Assembly: GCA_022432975.1 (NCBI GenBank) | Contig: CM039509.1 | Coordinates: forward strand, 20,925,432-20,989,431 | Origin: Begonia masoniana | Lineage: Eukaryota; Streptophyta; Magnoliopsida; Cucurbitales; Begoniaceae | Direction: 5' to 3' | DNA: 64,000 bases | Part shown: positions 34,053-46,949 of the stretch, piece after piece | How the letters are laid out: each line of letters starts with the position of its first letter | Numbering within the stretch: the first letter of the stretch is position 1 | Translations under genes and position numbers: made by a program | The notes under the pieces: generated by a model | Databases searched by the model: none | Seen by the model: only the letters and a program-made list of their open reading frames with translations | Told to the model about the DNA's origin: nothing

Positions 34053-35148
34053 TCAAAACTCCTTTGAGTGGTGATACCTTAAGAAAAACTTCATCACCTA
34101 CCTCAAACTCCAATTCTTTACGTCTACGATCCGCATAACTTTTCTGTCGGCTCTGAGCTACCAAGATTCTCTGTCGGATGAGGGCAATCTTCTCCACGGT
34201 CTGTTGCACAATGTCAGGACCAATCAAACGTGCTTCTCCAACTTCATCACAGTACAAGGGAGATCTACATTTTCGTCCATACAATGCTTCATACGGTGCC
34301 ATACCAATAGTTGCATGAAAACTGTTATTATAAGAAAACTCCACCAATGATAAATATTTACTCCAAGAACCTTGAAAATCTAATATGCATGCACGAAGCA
34401 TATCTTCTAATGTCTGAATAGTTCTCTCGGATTGTCCATCTGTTTGAGGGTAAAAAGCTGTACTAAAATTAAGTTGCGTACCCATAGCCTTGTGTAAACT
34501 CTTCCAGAATTTAGATGTAAATCTAGAGTCTCGGTCTGAAACTATAGTGCTTGGAACTCCATGTAGTCTAACAACCTCATGCACATACAACTCAGCTAGT
34601 CGATCCATCGAGTATGTTATCTTTATAGGCAGAAAATGAGCAGATTTGGTTAGACGATCTACTATCACCCAAATTGCATCTTGTCCCTTTGCTGTCCCAA
34701 GCAATCCTACCACAAAGTCCATCGTTATTTGTTCCCATTTCCATTCGGGAACTGGTAATGGTTGCAATGCTCCTGCAGGCCTCTGATGTTCAGCTTTAAC
34801 TTGTTGGCAAACTAAACACAATCCTACGTACTCGGCCACACATCTTTTCATATTTAGCCACCAATAATGTTGTTTAAGGTCTCTATACATTTTTGTACTT
34901 CCAGGATGAATAGAGAATCTAGAAGAATGAGCTTCCAAAAGGATCTCTTTTCGAAGTTCTTTATCTGTTGGAACAAACCATCTATTCCGAAACTTGAGAA
35001 TTCCATCAATAGAATAGTTGAAATTCGACTTATCGGTAGAATCCATACATGACTTATACTTGATGCACTCAGCATCAATCGCCTGTGCTTCCTTTACTCT
35101 TTCTAAAATGGTAGGCTTCGAGGTTATGGTAGAAAGCATAGCTGACAC
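34053..35148 (-). pseudogene. Element A integrase (zinc-binding and catalytic core)
   Basis: Zinc-binding [17 protein letters not shown]...[11 protein letters not shown] lies near 34900-34790. The catalytic core shows [36 protein letters not shown] and [17 protein letters not shown] (the D, D and E motifs). Then come [23 protein letters not shown] and the start of the C-terminal domain, until Cassandra-2 interrupts. Separated from the RT/RNase H frame by a frame change at about 35150-35176. Confidence 0.92.
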
Positions 35149-35175
35149 ACTGGATACAACTTCCAGATTAAATCT

Positions 35176-36801
35176 TTAGAATTCAGCCTCTAAGGCTAAT
35201 GGTATGTCAAGAATCAATGCAGAGGCTGAAGTCGTCACTCTACTCAATGCATCAGCCACTACATTCGCCTTGCCGGGGTGGTATTTAATCTCAATGTCAT
35301 AGTCCTTGACAAACTCCAACCATCTACGTTGCCTCATATTTAATTCTTTCTGTGTGAAAATATACTTCAGACTTTTATGGTCCGAAAATATCTCACAAGA
35401 CTGTCCATACAAGTAATTCCTCCAAATCTTTAGTGCAAAAACCACTGCAGCTAATTCTAAGTCGTGTGTTGGGTAATTCTTCTCGTGTGTTTTCAACTGT
35501 CTAGAAGCATAGGCTATTACTTTTCCATCTTGCATCAACACACAACCGAGTCCAACTTTGGAAGCGTCACAATAAATGTTGAACTTTCCATTTTCAATAG
35601 GAAGTGTTAATACTGGGCCATTGGTCAACTTCTGTTTCAAAGTCTGGAAACTGGATTCACATCCCTCTGTCCATGCATACTTAATGTTTTTCCTTGTTAA
35701 CCGGGTGAGGGGTGTCGCAATCTTCGAGAATCCTTCAATAAATTTCCTGTAATATCTTGCTATTCCAAGGAAACTCCGAATATCAGTGGCATTCTTCGGT
35801 TGGGGCCACTCCTTAACTGTTTGAACCTTGGCTGGATCAACAGATATTCCTTCACCAGAGATCACGTGACTAAGAAAGTGAACTCTGTCCAACCAAAACT
35901 CACACTTGAAAAATTTAGCATAAAGTTGGTGCTGCCTTAATACTCCCAATACCAAGGTCAGGTGTTTTGCATGCTCCTCCTTAGTACGTGAATAAATTAA
36001 GATATCATCACTAAACACTATGACAAATTTATCTAAATACTTGTGAAACACTCTATTCATAAGATCCATAAAGGCTGTTGGTGCGTTAGTCAATCCAAAA
36101 GACATAACCAAAAACTCATAATGTCCATATCTTGTGCGAAAGGCTGTCTTAGGAATATCTTCTGATTTGACTTTCAATTGGTAACAACCGGATCTAAGGT
36201 CAATCTTAGAGAAAACTTGCGCACCGTTAAGCTGGTCCAATAAATCATCAATCTTTGGCAATAGATACTTGTTCTTGATGGTTAACTTATTCAATTCCCG
36301 ATAATCCACGCACATACGCATTGATCCATCCTTCTTTTTGACAAAAAGAACTGGTGCACCCCACGGTGAAAAGCTTAGGCGTATGAACCCCTTATCCAAT
36401 AGTTCCTCCAATTGTTTCTTTAATTCCTTAAGCTCCGTAGGTGCTAATCTATAGGGATTCTTAGATACAGACTCGGCGCCTGGGTAAACATCTACAACAA
36501 ACTCAATTTCCCTATCTGGCGGCAAGCCAGGAAGGTCATCTGGAAATACTTCTGGAAAGTCTTGGACAATCAAGACATTTTGAGGACTTGCTTTTCCTAC
36601 TAGTTGTGTGTCTAAAACACTGGCCAAAAAGCACAAATACTCCCCGCATGGGGAAGGTCTAGCGTTGACAGAGGTCATAACAGACATTTTCTTACTCTTC
36701 TTCAAAGCTTGAAAGGTATGTTTCAAACCACCAGGGGGTTGGAAGCTAACTATTCCAGTCCTACAATCTATTGTGGCATAATGCTTAAACAACCAATCCA
36801 T
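35176..36801 (-). pseudogene. Element A reverse transcriptase and RNase H
   Basis: 541 open codons. The RT has [49 protein letters not shown] and the catalytic box as FSDDILIYS, where element B has FIDD. The RNase H region has [20 protein letters not shown] and [20 protein letters not shown]. The connection [18 protein letters not shown] is typical of Ty3/gypsy. The frame is intact across both domains, the best-preserved stretch of A. Confidence 0.93.
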
Positions 36802-36933
36802 TCCTAGGATTACATCAAATCCATTATATCCATAGTAATAAGATCAACAGGTAGACTCACGTTCCCTACTAACACATCACTATCAAGCATCACTTGGTTA
36901 GAGTGCATGCGTTCACCAGAGGGTAATGTAACA

Positions 36934-37383
36934 TTAAACACATGCATAGAAGGTAAACTGTACATCTAACTTAACAGTAAACACAAATGCTATAAAGGAA
37001 TGTGTCGCACCATAATCTATTAAAGTAAAAGCAGGCACAAAGTTGATCAATATGGTACCTGACACCACAGCAGGCTGGTCTTCATCACCCGACTCCATCA
37101 TGGAGAATATCCTCAATTTCAACATAGCAGGGCCATTCTTTAAGGCTGGACAGTCCCTGTTGATATGGCCGACCTTGTTACAGTTGAAGCATCGGGTGAT
37201 TCTAGGCTTCGGGCAATATCTGTACGTGTGTCTAACCTCCTCACAGTTGAAACACTTTCCCGTCCCAAATCTGCACTCGCCCATGTGACTCTTTAAACAT
37301 TTTGGGCACTGGAGAAACTTCCTGGTATCCGGTACCTTCCTTCCTGTTCCTTGGCTACTCTGGCCTTCACTGGGCCTCTTCAT
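36934..37383 (-). pseudogene. Element A zinc knuckles and protease
   Basis: Has two CCHC-type knuckles (CFNCEEVRHTYRYCP, with Gly replaced by Arg, and CFNCNKVGHINRDCP). The aspartic protease follows with its active site as DYGATHSF where element B has DSGATHSF. The Ser to Tyr change should impair activity. The frame ends at 36934, and the rest of the protease (36933-36802) is out of frame. Confidence 0.88.
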
Positions 37384-37464
37384 TCATCTCTGCTGTTGGG
37401 GCTGAATGAACTTTCGCGGGGCTTCCTTCGGTCCAGAACATTTCATTTCAGCTTCTTCCACCTC

Positions 37465-38160
37465 TTATGCTGTGGACACAACTTCACTGAATGACGGTCC
37501 TTTAATACCACAAAATTTGACTCCTCTATAAATTTTCGGCTTCAGTCCATGCACAAACTGAAACACCTTATCCTCATTCTTGTGAACAAAATGTCCAGCA
37601 AACCTGGACAGGGACTCGAATTGTCTACTGTACTCTGCCACAGACCCTGTCTGCTTCAAGTTCAAGAACTCTACCTTCTTTGCAGCCTTGACTGTGCTGT
37701 TAAAATATTTCTCATAGAAAATCTCCTTGAACTGTGACCAAGACATGACCAGAACATGAGTGGTGGTCTCTATTGTTTCCCACCAAAGTTGAGCGTCCCC
37801 AGCCAAATGGAACGTTGCCAGAGTGAATTTGTCTCCTTCTCCGATGTTGGCACATTTGAACATGCTATCAATCTTTCTAAGCCACTCATCGGCAACAATC
37901 GGATTGGTCGATTTTCCATCAAGTGTGGGCGGCTGTAGCCTCCTGAATCGGTCTCCTGAATGCTCACTGTTGGAACTCGAGTTAGCACTTCCTTGTACTT
38001 CTCGATTCAACAATACTCCTAGCTGATCGGACTGCTGACGATTCAAATTGGTCTGCTGACGCACCAAATCCGTCAGCTGCCTAATTACACCAGGATCCTC
38101 CTCACGTCCCGGATTTGGTATCTCTCTTGGTACTCTTGGTCTTCCTGGTCGTCTAGACAT
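37465..38160 (-). pseudogene. Element A gag
   Basis: 232 codons from ATG 38160 (MSRRPGRPRV). Contains the gypsy gag domain: FHLAGDAQLWWE, WSQFKEIFYEKYFNSTVK, FLNLKQTGSVAEYSRQFESL and SRFAGHFVHKNEDKVFQFVHGL. It stops at 37465 before a short region with stops that leads to the zinc knuckles. Confidence 0.92.
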
Positions 38161-38266
38161 CTTAAATATCTAATAGCTAAGGTTAACATAAACACTTACA
38201 GTTGTTGAAGTACTTCCATGCAACGATTGGCACTGATGAGTAATCTTTTGAACGGTTTAATTGAAT

Positions 38267-38279
38267 GTCTCTGATACCA
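38267..38279 (-). other. Element A primer binding site
   Basis: Minus strand TGGTATCAGAGAC, Met-tRNA type, three bases after the LTR end at 38283. The same primer sequence is used by B at 50001. Confidence 0.88.
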
Positions 38280-38282
38280 TAC

Positions 38283-39028
38283 TGTAACGCCCCGAATTAT
38301 ATAAACTCGGTTCGTTACTCATAATACTGAACCATACTATGACATTTTGAGAAAATCCTAAAATTTCACTCAAAAATCAAAATTTGATCATTAAACGTAA
38401 AAACTTGCAGCGGAAATTTTTCGTATAAAACGACATTCAGTAAATAATTAAAATATTTAGAACTGTTGGTTAAAAGAAAACAAAACAAAACAGAACTCGT
38501 CCACCGCTGAACAGTTCCAGCGATAGAAATAGAAACAAAAGGTATCCACCGCTAAATAGTGTCAGTAGCAGAAGCAGAAACAACATGGTCTCAGCGGTAG
38601 AGACAGAAATAGAAGGCATCCACCGTTAAACAGTGTCAGTCGAACGACATGTCGACTACTCACAACCACTGCTCACGTCCACCGATCGAATCCTTCGAAC
38701 GACAGTAACCCTCAGTATCCACCGATCACAAAATGAAAAAACCAAATACTCACTTCTACGCTCACATCCATCGGTCACTAAATGACAAAACCTAATACTC
38801 ACTTCTACGCTCACATCCACCGGTCACTGAACGACAAAACCTAATACTCACTTCTACGCTCACATCCACCGGTCACTAAACGACAAAACCCTATTCTACG
38901 TCCACTGATAGACTGCATCCACCGATAGACTACATCCACCGATAGATTACATCCACCGATAGACTACATCCACCGATAGACTATATCCACCGATAGATTA
39001 CATCCACCGATAGACAATAACACTCAAC
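38283..39028 (-). repeat. Element A 5' LTR, distal part
   Basis: Minus-strand LTR 3' end GGGCGTTACA at 38283. It carries only about eight 17-bp minisatellite copies (38890-39017) against about 130 in the 3' LTR. Interrupted by element C at 39034; ATAAC at 39029-39033 is the duplicated target. Confidence 0.88.
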
Positions 39029-39033
39029 ATAAC

Positions 39034-39796
39034 TGATGAGAACTACGGGTATATGAAACCCGAGACCCTTCAACAACGCGGAATAGAAACTCAGGAACGC
39101 CTTTGAAATCAAGTATAAGGAACTTGACCCCAATTGAACCTTGCCGCCGGAATCAAAGTTATCAAACAAGGAGCTTGACCCGTAACCGAACTTGTGGTTA
39201 GAACTAAAGCTATCAAGTTGATCTTTCAAGTTTTGAGTTGAAGAAGATCTAGTTCTTCACAAAGAACAAAAGAGAAAATTCTCATAAAGAGTAACTCAAA
39301 ATCATGTATATTGCTTTTTAATGTTGCAAGGTTTATGGCTTTAAATAGGGTACAAACTATCCTAATTTAATTAGGAAATATTACTAAAACAATAATTAGG
39401 AAATTTTCTAAAATAATACTTAGGAAAACTTTCTAAATCTAAGATTAGGAAAGCTTTCTAAAACTATAATTAAGAAACTTTCTAAAACTATAATTAGGAA
39501 ATAATTGCTTGCCAAATTGTTTTTGTTGTTGTGCTTCCATCTCTCTTGCCACTAAATCTTTAGGTAGTTTTCAAGTATCTTCGGCCTTCTTTTCTTCCCA
39601 AGCATCCTCTTCAATACTTAATAAATTTATTAATTTTAGCTCGTGTTGGAAAGAATCTTTCTCTTAAATTTCTATAATCAATCCATTTAAGGCTTCTTAC
39701 ATTTTCTTGGTTCTTGATCTTGTCATTGGACCTCCAATATCTTGACATGGATCTTTAACTTTGGGCTTGAAGTTGGTTGAACTCTGATTCACATCA
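39034..39796 (-). repeat. Element C 3' LTR
   Basis: 763 bp. Followed on the plus strand by TTCCCTCTCTTCTCG, the complement of the polypurine tract. Confidence 0.92.
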
Positions 39797-40341
39797 TTCC
39801 CTCTCTTCTCGAAAAGATTCGTCCTCGAATCCCCTGCATCATATAAAGATAAATCAGAAACATTAAAAGTAGCACTTACATTACCATATTCACTAGGTAA
39901 ATCAATCTTGTAAGCATTGTCATTGATGCGTTCCAACACTTGGAAGGGACCATCTCCTCGAGGTTGCAACTTGTTCTTTCTTTTGTTGGCAAATCTTTCT
40001 TTCCTTAAGTGAATCCAAACCAAATCTCTGGGTTCAAAAATAACTTTCACTCGGCGCTTGTTAGCTTGTCTTGCATAATGCTCATTCTTTTTCACAATGT
40101 TTTCCCTTACCCTTGCATGTAGTTCCCTAACAAATTCGGCTCTTTTCTTTCCATCAAAATTAACAAACTCGTTAGTTGGCAAAGGTAACATATCCATTAG
40201 AGTTATAGGATTAAAACCATAAACAATTTCAAATGGTGAATAAGATGTAGTAGAATGAACAACCCTATTATATGCAAACTCAACATGTGGTAAACACTTT
40301 TCCCGTTGTTTTAAATTCTTAGAAATAATGGCTCTCAACAA
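39697..40341 (-). pseudogene. Element C integrase C-terminal part
   Basis: Reads HVEFAYNRVVHSTTSYSPFEIVYG, KRRVKVIFEPRDLVWIHLRKERF, DGPFQVLERINDNAYKIDLP and TFNVSDLSLY, and ends GPMTRSRTKKM inside the LTR (39697 lies within 39034-39796). Coding overlap with the 3' LTR is common in this group. A frame break at about 40342-40432 separates it from the catalytic core. Confidence 0.9.
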
Positions 40342-40431
40342 AGTTGAAAGTGTTCTATTTATTACCTCGGTTTGTCCATCCGTTTGAGGGTGTGCTACAG
40401 TTGAAAATAAAAGTTTAGTGCCTAACTTATT

Positions 40432-41088
40432 CTATAGAGTTCTCCAAAAGTGACTCAAAAACTTAACATCTCGATCACTAACAATAGTTTTAGGTAAGCC
40501 ATGTAACCGCACAATCTCTTTAAAGAATAAATCCGCAACATGTGTAGCATCATTGGTTTTTGAACATGCAATAAAATGTGCCATCTTACTAAACCTATCA
40601 ACAACAACAAAAATACTATCCTTTCCACTTTGAGTTCTCGGCAAACCTATAACAAAATCCATAGAAATATCAATCCAAAGTTGAGTAGGTATTGGGAGAG
40701 GAGTATACATTCCATGTGGTTTGATTTTTGATTTAGCTTTTCTACACTCAATACATTTATCACAAATTAATTGCACATCATGTCTCATCTTAGGCCAATA
40801 AAAATGCTCACATAAAACATCCATAGTTTTGCTTACTCCAAAATGTCCCATTAATCCACCTCCATGAGTTTCTCTAACAAACAATTCTCTTAAAGAACAC
40901 TTAGGAATACAAAGCTTATCTTTCTTAAATAGATAACCGTCATGCCTATAATAATCACCATATGCAACTTTTTCACATAATTTCCAAATTTCACTAAAAT
41001 CTGAATCTACTACATATAATTCTTTAACAAGTTCAAATCCAAGCAATTTAGATTGTAAGGAGGTTACGAGTACATACCTTCGAGACAA
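40432..41088 (-). pseudogene. Element C integrase zinc-binding domain and core
   Basis: Shows [59 protein letters not shown] and [16 protein letters not shown], so the HHCC zinc motif and the first two catalytic aspartates are present. The Glu motif falls in the frame break at about 40380. Confidence 0.9.
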
Positions 41089-41099
41089 TGCATCGGCTA

Positions 41100-41507
41100 C
41101 TACATTTTCCTTACTTTTTTATATTTGATCACGTATGGAAATGTTTCAATGAATTCCATCCATTTTGCGTGCCTTTTGTGTAGTTTTCCTTGCGACTTCA
41201 AGTGCTTCAAACTCTCATGATCGGAATGAATAATAAATTCTTTTGGCCACAAATAATGTTGCCACGTTTGAAGTGCTCGAACTAAGGCATACAATTCCTT
41301 GTCATATGTGGGGTAGTTCAAAGCCGCTACATTAAGCTTTTCGCTAAAGTAAGCAATAGGCTTGGAATCCTGCATTAAAACACCACCAATACCTTTTCCC
41401 GACGCATCACATTCAATCTCAAAAGCTTTATCAAAATTAGGTAAAACAAGTAATGGTGCATTAGTAAGTTTACCTTTTAGGAGATTAAAAGCTTGTTTAT
41501 GTATTTC
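41100..41507 (-). pseudogene. Element C RNase H part
   Basis: Contains [38 protein letters not shown] and [13 protein letters not shown]. The N-terminal side abuts solo LTR D at 41513, which split the pol gene here. Confidence 0.85.
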
Positions 41508-41762
41508 AGTCCTGTCACGACCCTAATACTGTACCCAATTTCCGTATTAATATTATTATTTTTTATTATCCCAATAATTACTTTAAATAAACTCTAAGCG
41601 GAACCTAAACCGAAATCGAAACCAGAATCGAAATCGGAATAAGAATCTATGTTTTAAAACAACTTAAAACAAATTAAATAAATTAATTAAAATCTATAAA
41701 AACAATTAAAGAAAACAAGTAATTAAAGGGAGGGCAAAACTGTCCAGCCCGTGACAAAAGGG

Positions 41763-42003
41763 GCAGCGAGCAGCGACTGATCGCTGCATTCGCTGCAGCG
41801 AGCAGCGACTGATCGCTGCATTCGCTGCAGCGAGCAGCGATCGATCGCTGCATTGCTGCAGCGATTGATCGCTGCAATACTGCAGCGAGCAGCGATCGAT
41901 CGCTGCATTGCTGCAGCGATTGATCGCTGCAATACTGCAGCGAGAAGCGATCGATCGCTGCATTGCTGCAGCGATCGGTCGCTGCACACTCCGTGCAGCG
42001 ATC
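41763..42003. repeat. Palindromic GCAGCGATCGATCGCTGC repeat cluster in D
   Basis: Ten or more copies of GCAGCGA(N)4-8TCGCTGC, each nearly self-complementary, spaced by ATTC, ATT or AATACT. They can form serial hairpins or one long cruciform. They generate open frames of Ser/Arg/Cys/Ala repeats on both strands, which I do not count as genes. Confidence 0.9.
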
Positions 42004-42554
42004 ACCTCCTGCGATCATTCGCCACTCCTTCTTGCCCTTATTCGCCTTCGTTACAGCAGATTCCAGAGAGCAAAATACTTAATGAAAACTCTCTGGAATC
42101 CGATTCCAGAGAGCAACCTCACCTATTTTACACAATTTTCTCATCAATAACCACAATGAACTTATAACTTAATTACAACCAACTTGCAGCGGACTTTGCG
42201 AAATCCAACTGCGTGGATAGCTCTAAAAATCGAGCATATTCTTAATAAACCTAAAAACCATTCCAAACATCTCCATAGCATGCAAATAAAAGCTTTAACA
42301 AAACGGTTTGTAAAAACAGTTTATAAAACGTTAAAACATCAGTCTATCGACTAATCAACTACCAGAACCAAGCATCCTATAACGTCTATACACCCATCAA
42401 TCCAAAAACATCCCAAACCCCAAAATCTATACATACTGTCCCCACGGGTCAGGTAAGCCTCGACTGCGCCAGCACACCACCGCAGCCATCCTCCGTCAAC
42501 TGGACTCAAACCTCGGGAGGAGGAATCTCAATCTCACCTGTATCCTCGTAATCA

Positions 42555-43219
42555 CCTACACCATACAATACACTATGAGATAAAAATCTCAGTAAGACTC
42601 GTAAATGCAAATGCTATGCTATGGTATGCTATGCCATGCTATGCTATGCACTGTAGGTGTCACTGAGATCCTATCCCTCTAACCGGAGAGAGCTCATCCA
42701 GCGGGCGGACTACTCTTTTCAGCTAGAGGCGTACACACTTACAACACGTACAGCCGTGCCTGAGCCCCACCTCGCGTGATCTATAAACTGTATGCCTTTC
42801 GGCCTGTATGCGTTTCGGCCCATTTTAACTATATGCCTTACGGCCCATTTTAACTATATGCCTTACGGCCCATTTTAACTATATGCCTTACGGCCCATTT
42901 TAACTATATGCCTCACGGCCCATTTTAACTATATGCCTTACGGCCCATTTTATTTTTTGCATTATCTTTAAAACATTGTGCAGAAATTCACTTTCATGCT
43001 TTTCTTTAAAACACGTGATGTATGAACAGTTCTATATCATAAAGTAAACAAACAATAATGTGTACCATCAAGACTATAAATGCATAACTTATAACCTATA
43101 AAACAACTAAACCTGTCTACCCAACCAAAGCAAATAAACATACGCATCTCCAAAACTCCTTGAGACGACATTCGACGTACGGTGTAGGCCAATCGGCCAG
43201 AGAAATCACGAGAACTTAC
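42555..43219 (-). promoter_or_regulatory. LTR stem module, copy in D
   Basis: Minus strand: GAG/GTAAGT donor-like site (43219-43214), then CCTACACCGTAC (43188-43177), and the complementary GTATGGTGTAGG (42566-42555), pairing at 11 of 12. The 25-bp minisatellite of D lies between the arms. Confidence 0.55.
42786..42956 (-). repeat. 25-bp minisatellite in D (ATGCCTTACGGCCCATTTTA type)
   Basis: Five to six tandem copies with few changes. A short (ATGCT)n-like stretch lies nearby at about 42608-42652. Confidence 0.9.
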
Positions 43220-44203
43220 CTCATGTCCAAAGCAGCTCAAGCTCCGTCCACGAGCGTTGTTTGTCTGAGGCAAAACATAACGGTCGATGTTAAAATAATT
43301 TAAGCTTCTAAACGTCCTAACTAACAAAACCTTAACTAAAGAATTTCTTAAAACGTCCAACTTAATTATTCGAAGCATATCGATAAACAATTTATTATTG
43401 ATACCTCAAAACTACAATTTACGAGTTTTTCCCTAAAACCCGAAAATTCTCAAATTTTAACATTCGTCCTAAATCAATCAAATTCGTCCAATAACGTTCA
43501 ATACGTCCAATATATACTTTATTACGGCAAACCTATTAATTACAAACCCTAAATATCGTTTTTAATCGAAAACCTAACGAAAACCCAAACGTAAAACTCT
43601 ACGAAACTCGGAATTTAACGCTCTAAAACTATAGATTCATACCTAGGATTGCGAGAGGAGGAGAAAACGCGAAGGAAGCGAGACGAACGGAGCACAAATC
43701 GGAGGTCGGAGGAGGAAAATCGTCGACGGCCAGGGAGAGAAATGCTCTCTGGTGTTTTGCGATGGCAGGGAAGAAGTGAGGAGAAAGAAAAGGTTTTGTT
43801 ATTTTATAATTTAATTTGGCAAATTACCAATTTGCCCTTCTATAGTTTTTATATTCGTTTCGTCCTTTGTTTCGTTAATTGACTAGCTATTCGGTTTCAC
43901 CAAATCTCCTTATTTCACCAATAAGTCCAACCAAGTATTTGGGATTTATTAAAACTGTCCGTTTGCAATTCGGACCTCGTTTACTATTTTTACTAAAACG
44001 TTCTTTATATTACGAGAAATCTAATTACTCGAAATATAGCGTCATTACTCCGAAATATCCTATAAATTTCTTAAAATTCCAATTAGTCGTTAGGATTCTA
44101 ATAACGCTTTCTTTTCGTAAAACGGACCTGATTTGACATATTTACAAAAATGCCACTTTGTATTAAAATAATAATATCCCGTAAAGCGGGGTATTACAAG
44201 TCC

Positions 44204-44423
44204 ACTTAAATTCAACATTCTTTTTTACAAGATCATTTAAGGGAGCCGCAATGGTACTAAAATCTTTAACAAACCTCTTGTAAAAGCTTGCTAATCCATG
44301 AAAACTTCTTACCTCGTTGGCATTCTTTGGTCTTGGCCATTCCTTAATTGTCTTAACTTTTTCTTCATCCACCGATACTCCACTTGAACTAACTACAAAA
44401 CCAAGAAACACTACCGAATCCAT
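44204..44423 (-). pseudogene. Element C RT/RNase H connection
   Basis: Reads [24 protein letters not shown] and [24 protein letters not shown], the usual region after the RT fingers. It breaks at the D insertion. Confidence 0.88.
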
Positions 44424-44441
44424 GCAAAATGTGCACTTCTT

Positions 44442-45323
44442 TCAGTTAGCGTATAGTTGATTTTCTCGTAAAGCATTAAAAACTAAATTCAAGTGTTTAA
44501 CATGTGCATCTTGATTTTTACTATAAACCAAGATATCATCAAAGTACACAACAACAAACTTTCCAATAAAAGATCTCAACACATGATTCATCAATCTCAT
44601 AAAAGTACTTGGTGCATTAGACAAACCAAATGGCATTACTAACCACTCATAAAGACCATATTTAGTTTTAAAAGCGGTTTTCCATTCATCTCCCTCTTTC
44701 ATGCGAATTTGATAATATCAATTCTTTAGATCAATTTTTGAAAATAATCATGCACCATGTAACTCATCAAGCATATCATCCAATCTAGGAATAGGGTGTC
44801 GATACTTTACCGTGATCTTGTTGATAGCTCGACAATCAACACACATTCGCCAAGTTCCATCTTTCTTTGGAACTAAGATGACGAGAACTGAGCATGGACT
44901 AAGGCATTCCTTTACAAATCCTTTCTCCACTAGTTCATCCACTTGCTTTTGAATTTCCTTAGTTTCTTCGGGATTAGCTCCATATGCCGGTCGATTAGGA
45001 ATTGATGCTCCCGGCATGAAATCTATTTGATGTTCAATCCCTCTCAACGAAGGTAACCCTCTCGGTAATTCTTCAGGAAACACATCCTCAAATTCCTGCA
45101 AAAGAGAAGAAACAACACTCAGAATAGATTGAGTTAGCTCATTAGTCGCAAGATAAATATCTTTGTACAACAATACAAGTACTTCTTGCCTCGCTATCAT
45201 CACACTTTTAACGTCACTTTTTCTTGCCATTCCACTTATTCTCCCACTCTCCTCTTGTTTTCTCTCACTCTCGTTTTTTCTCTCATTGCACTCTTTTTTT
45301 CTCTCTTTCACTCTTCTTTTCAC
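44442..45323 (-). pseudogene. Element C reverse transcriptase
   Basis: Two frames. 45323-44748 carries PAYGANPEETKEIQKQVDELV, VPKKDGTWRMCVDCRAIN and IPRLDDMLDELHGA. 44702-44442 carries [20 protein letters not shown] and the catalytic box [11 protein letters not shown] stop or frame change at about 44703-44747 removes the first catalytic Asp region (IDLKSGY). The N-terminal 100 codons are a charged KERKKE-rich linker. Confidence 0.9.
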
Positions 45324-45975
45324 TCACTCTATTCTCTTGTTTTTCATGTTTTTTCTCACTCAATGACTTTTCTCTCTTTTTGAATTCTTGTGCAATCCTA
45401 TCTTGATCCTCACTAGCCTCCCACAGTTTTAGTGGTTTGAGAATTATCTTCCGACCATTTTGATCAAAGGAGTACTCATTCTTAAAACCATTATGCTTGA
45501 CGTTTCTATCGAATTGCCATGGTCTCCCCAAAAGGATATGTGTAGCTTGCATGGGTACTACATCGCAAAGAACCTCATCTTTATACTTACCAATTGCGAT
45601 TCCAACTTTCACTTGCTTAGTTACTTTCACTTATCCACAATCACTCAACCATTGTAGCTTGTATGGCTTAGGATGCTTAATGTTTTCCAAGCTCAATTTT
45701 TCTACCAATAAAGTGCTAGCAACGTTGGTACAACTCCCACTATCAATTATTAAACTACATACCTTGTTATTCACGTGGCATCTAGTGTGAAATATATTTT
45801 CCCTTTGCACTTTATCTCTATCCTCATTGGCTTGAACGTTGAGTATACGTCTAGTAATCAATAATTCTCCTCTCATGGGTTCCTCTATATCCACATTGCT
45901 ACAATCTTCTAATGGTGACAGTTCATCATCACTTGAACTTACACTTGCTATATCACCATTTTCCAAATTAATCAT
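45283..45975 (-). pseudogene. Element C protease region
   Basis: 45975-45631 has the aspartic protease active site in LIIDSGSCTNVAS. It continues after a stop at 45630 with EVLCDVVPMQATHILLGRPW, the conserved second half of the gypsy protease. DSG is intact. Confidence 0.88.
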
Positions 45976-46949
45976 AGTTCTTTTATTCGGACAATTGAAG
46001 CATTATGGTCAAAACCTTGACATCTAAAAAATTTAATCTCTCGAGACTTAATAGGAGTGGAAGTCTCGGTTTTACCTTTTATGGGGGTGGTATTCAATGT
46101 CGTGGTTTTCCCTTTGAACTCCTCCTTCGGTTTTGAATTAGGCTTATCACTCCTCCAATTAGATTTCCATGAAGAGTTTGGGATTGATCCAATCTTAGAG
46201 TTCCTTGATTTCGATTGCCTCTCAACTTTGATGGACTTGTGCAACAATTCTTCTAAATCCACATAATGATGCAAATCTACAATGTCAGCGATTTCTCTAT
46301 TTAAACCTCCAATAAATCGCGTCATTGTCGCTTCATCATCCTCGTCTACTCTAGCTCTTACCATGGCTTCCTCCAACTCTTTGTAATATTCCTCTACACT
46401 TTTGATTTCTTGAGTCAAACCCTGTAGTTTCCTACACGCATCTCGATAATAGTGGTTAGGAATAAATCTTTTGCGCATTTGTACCTTCATATCATCTCAT
46501 GTGCGTATGGGTTGTTCTCCATACCTTTTTTGTGTTTTCACTAATTGATCCCACCAAATGCTTACATAATCCGTGAATTCCATCGACACTAATTTGATCT
46601 TTTTCTCCTCAGTGTAGTTATGACATTCAAACATCTGTTCAACTTTTCTTTCCCATTCTATATAAAGTTCGGGATCACTTTTACCTTGAAAAAGAGGGAT
46701 GATCGTTTTGATGTTGCTTAGATTTCCATCCTCACGGTTTGTTCTCGCATATCTCTCTCTTCTGTAATTGCCATCCTCGTAATCGGATTCCCCATAGTAA
46801 TGCTCCACTGGTGATTTGTCCCTTTGTGCACGACTATTAGAATGAGACTTTATTCTTTCATACCTCATGTCTAAATTCTTAATTTGATCTTGTATAGCCT
46901 TCATGTACATCTCCAGATTAAAGTTAGCACGTCTTTCCTCACTACTCAT
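45972..46949 (-). pseudogene. Element C gag
   Basis: Starts MSSEERRANF at 46949. It contains PLFQGKSDPELYIEWERKVEQMF and, after a frame break at about 46495, KRFIPNHYYRDACRKLQGL and EYYKELEEAMVRARVDEDDEATMTRF. The single zinc knuckle is degenerate (FFRCQGFDHNAS, missing cysteines). Confidence 0.88.

Larger units (their letters stand above)
41513..44198 (-). mobile_element. Solo LTR D, inserted in pol of element C
   Basis: 2,686 bp with TGTCACGACCC at one end and GGGTATTACA at the other, flanked by perfect AGTCC duplications (41508-41512 and 44199-44203). No internal domain, primer site or second LTR, so it is a solo LTR. Its minus-strand start (TGTAATACCCCG, then TGGCATTTTTGTAAATATG) matches LTR F at 62832. 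The short frames in it are repeat-driven. Confidence 0.9.

Noticed and set aside
41683..42150. Ser/Arg/Ala/Cys-repeat proteins
   Set aside because: Frames generated by palindromic repeats in solo LTR D, open on both strands.
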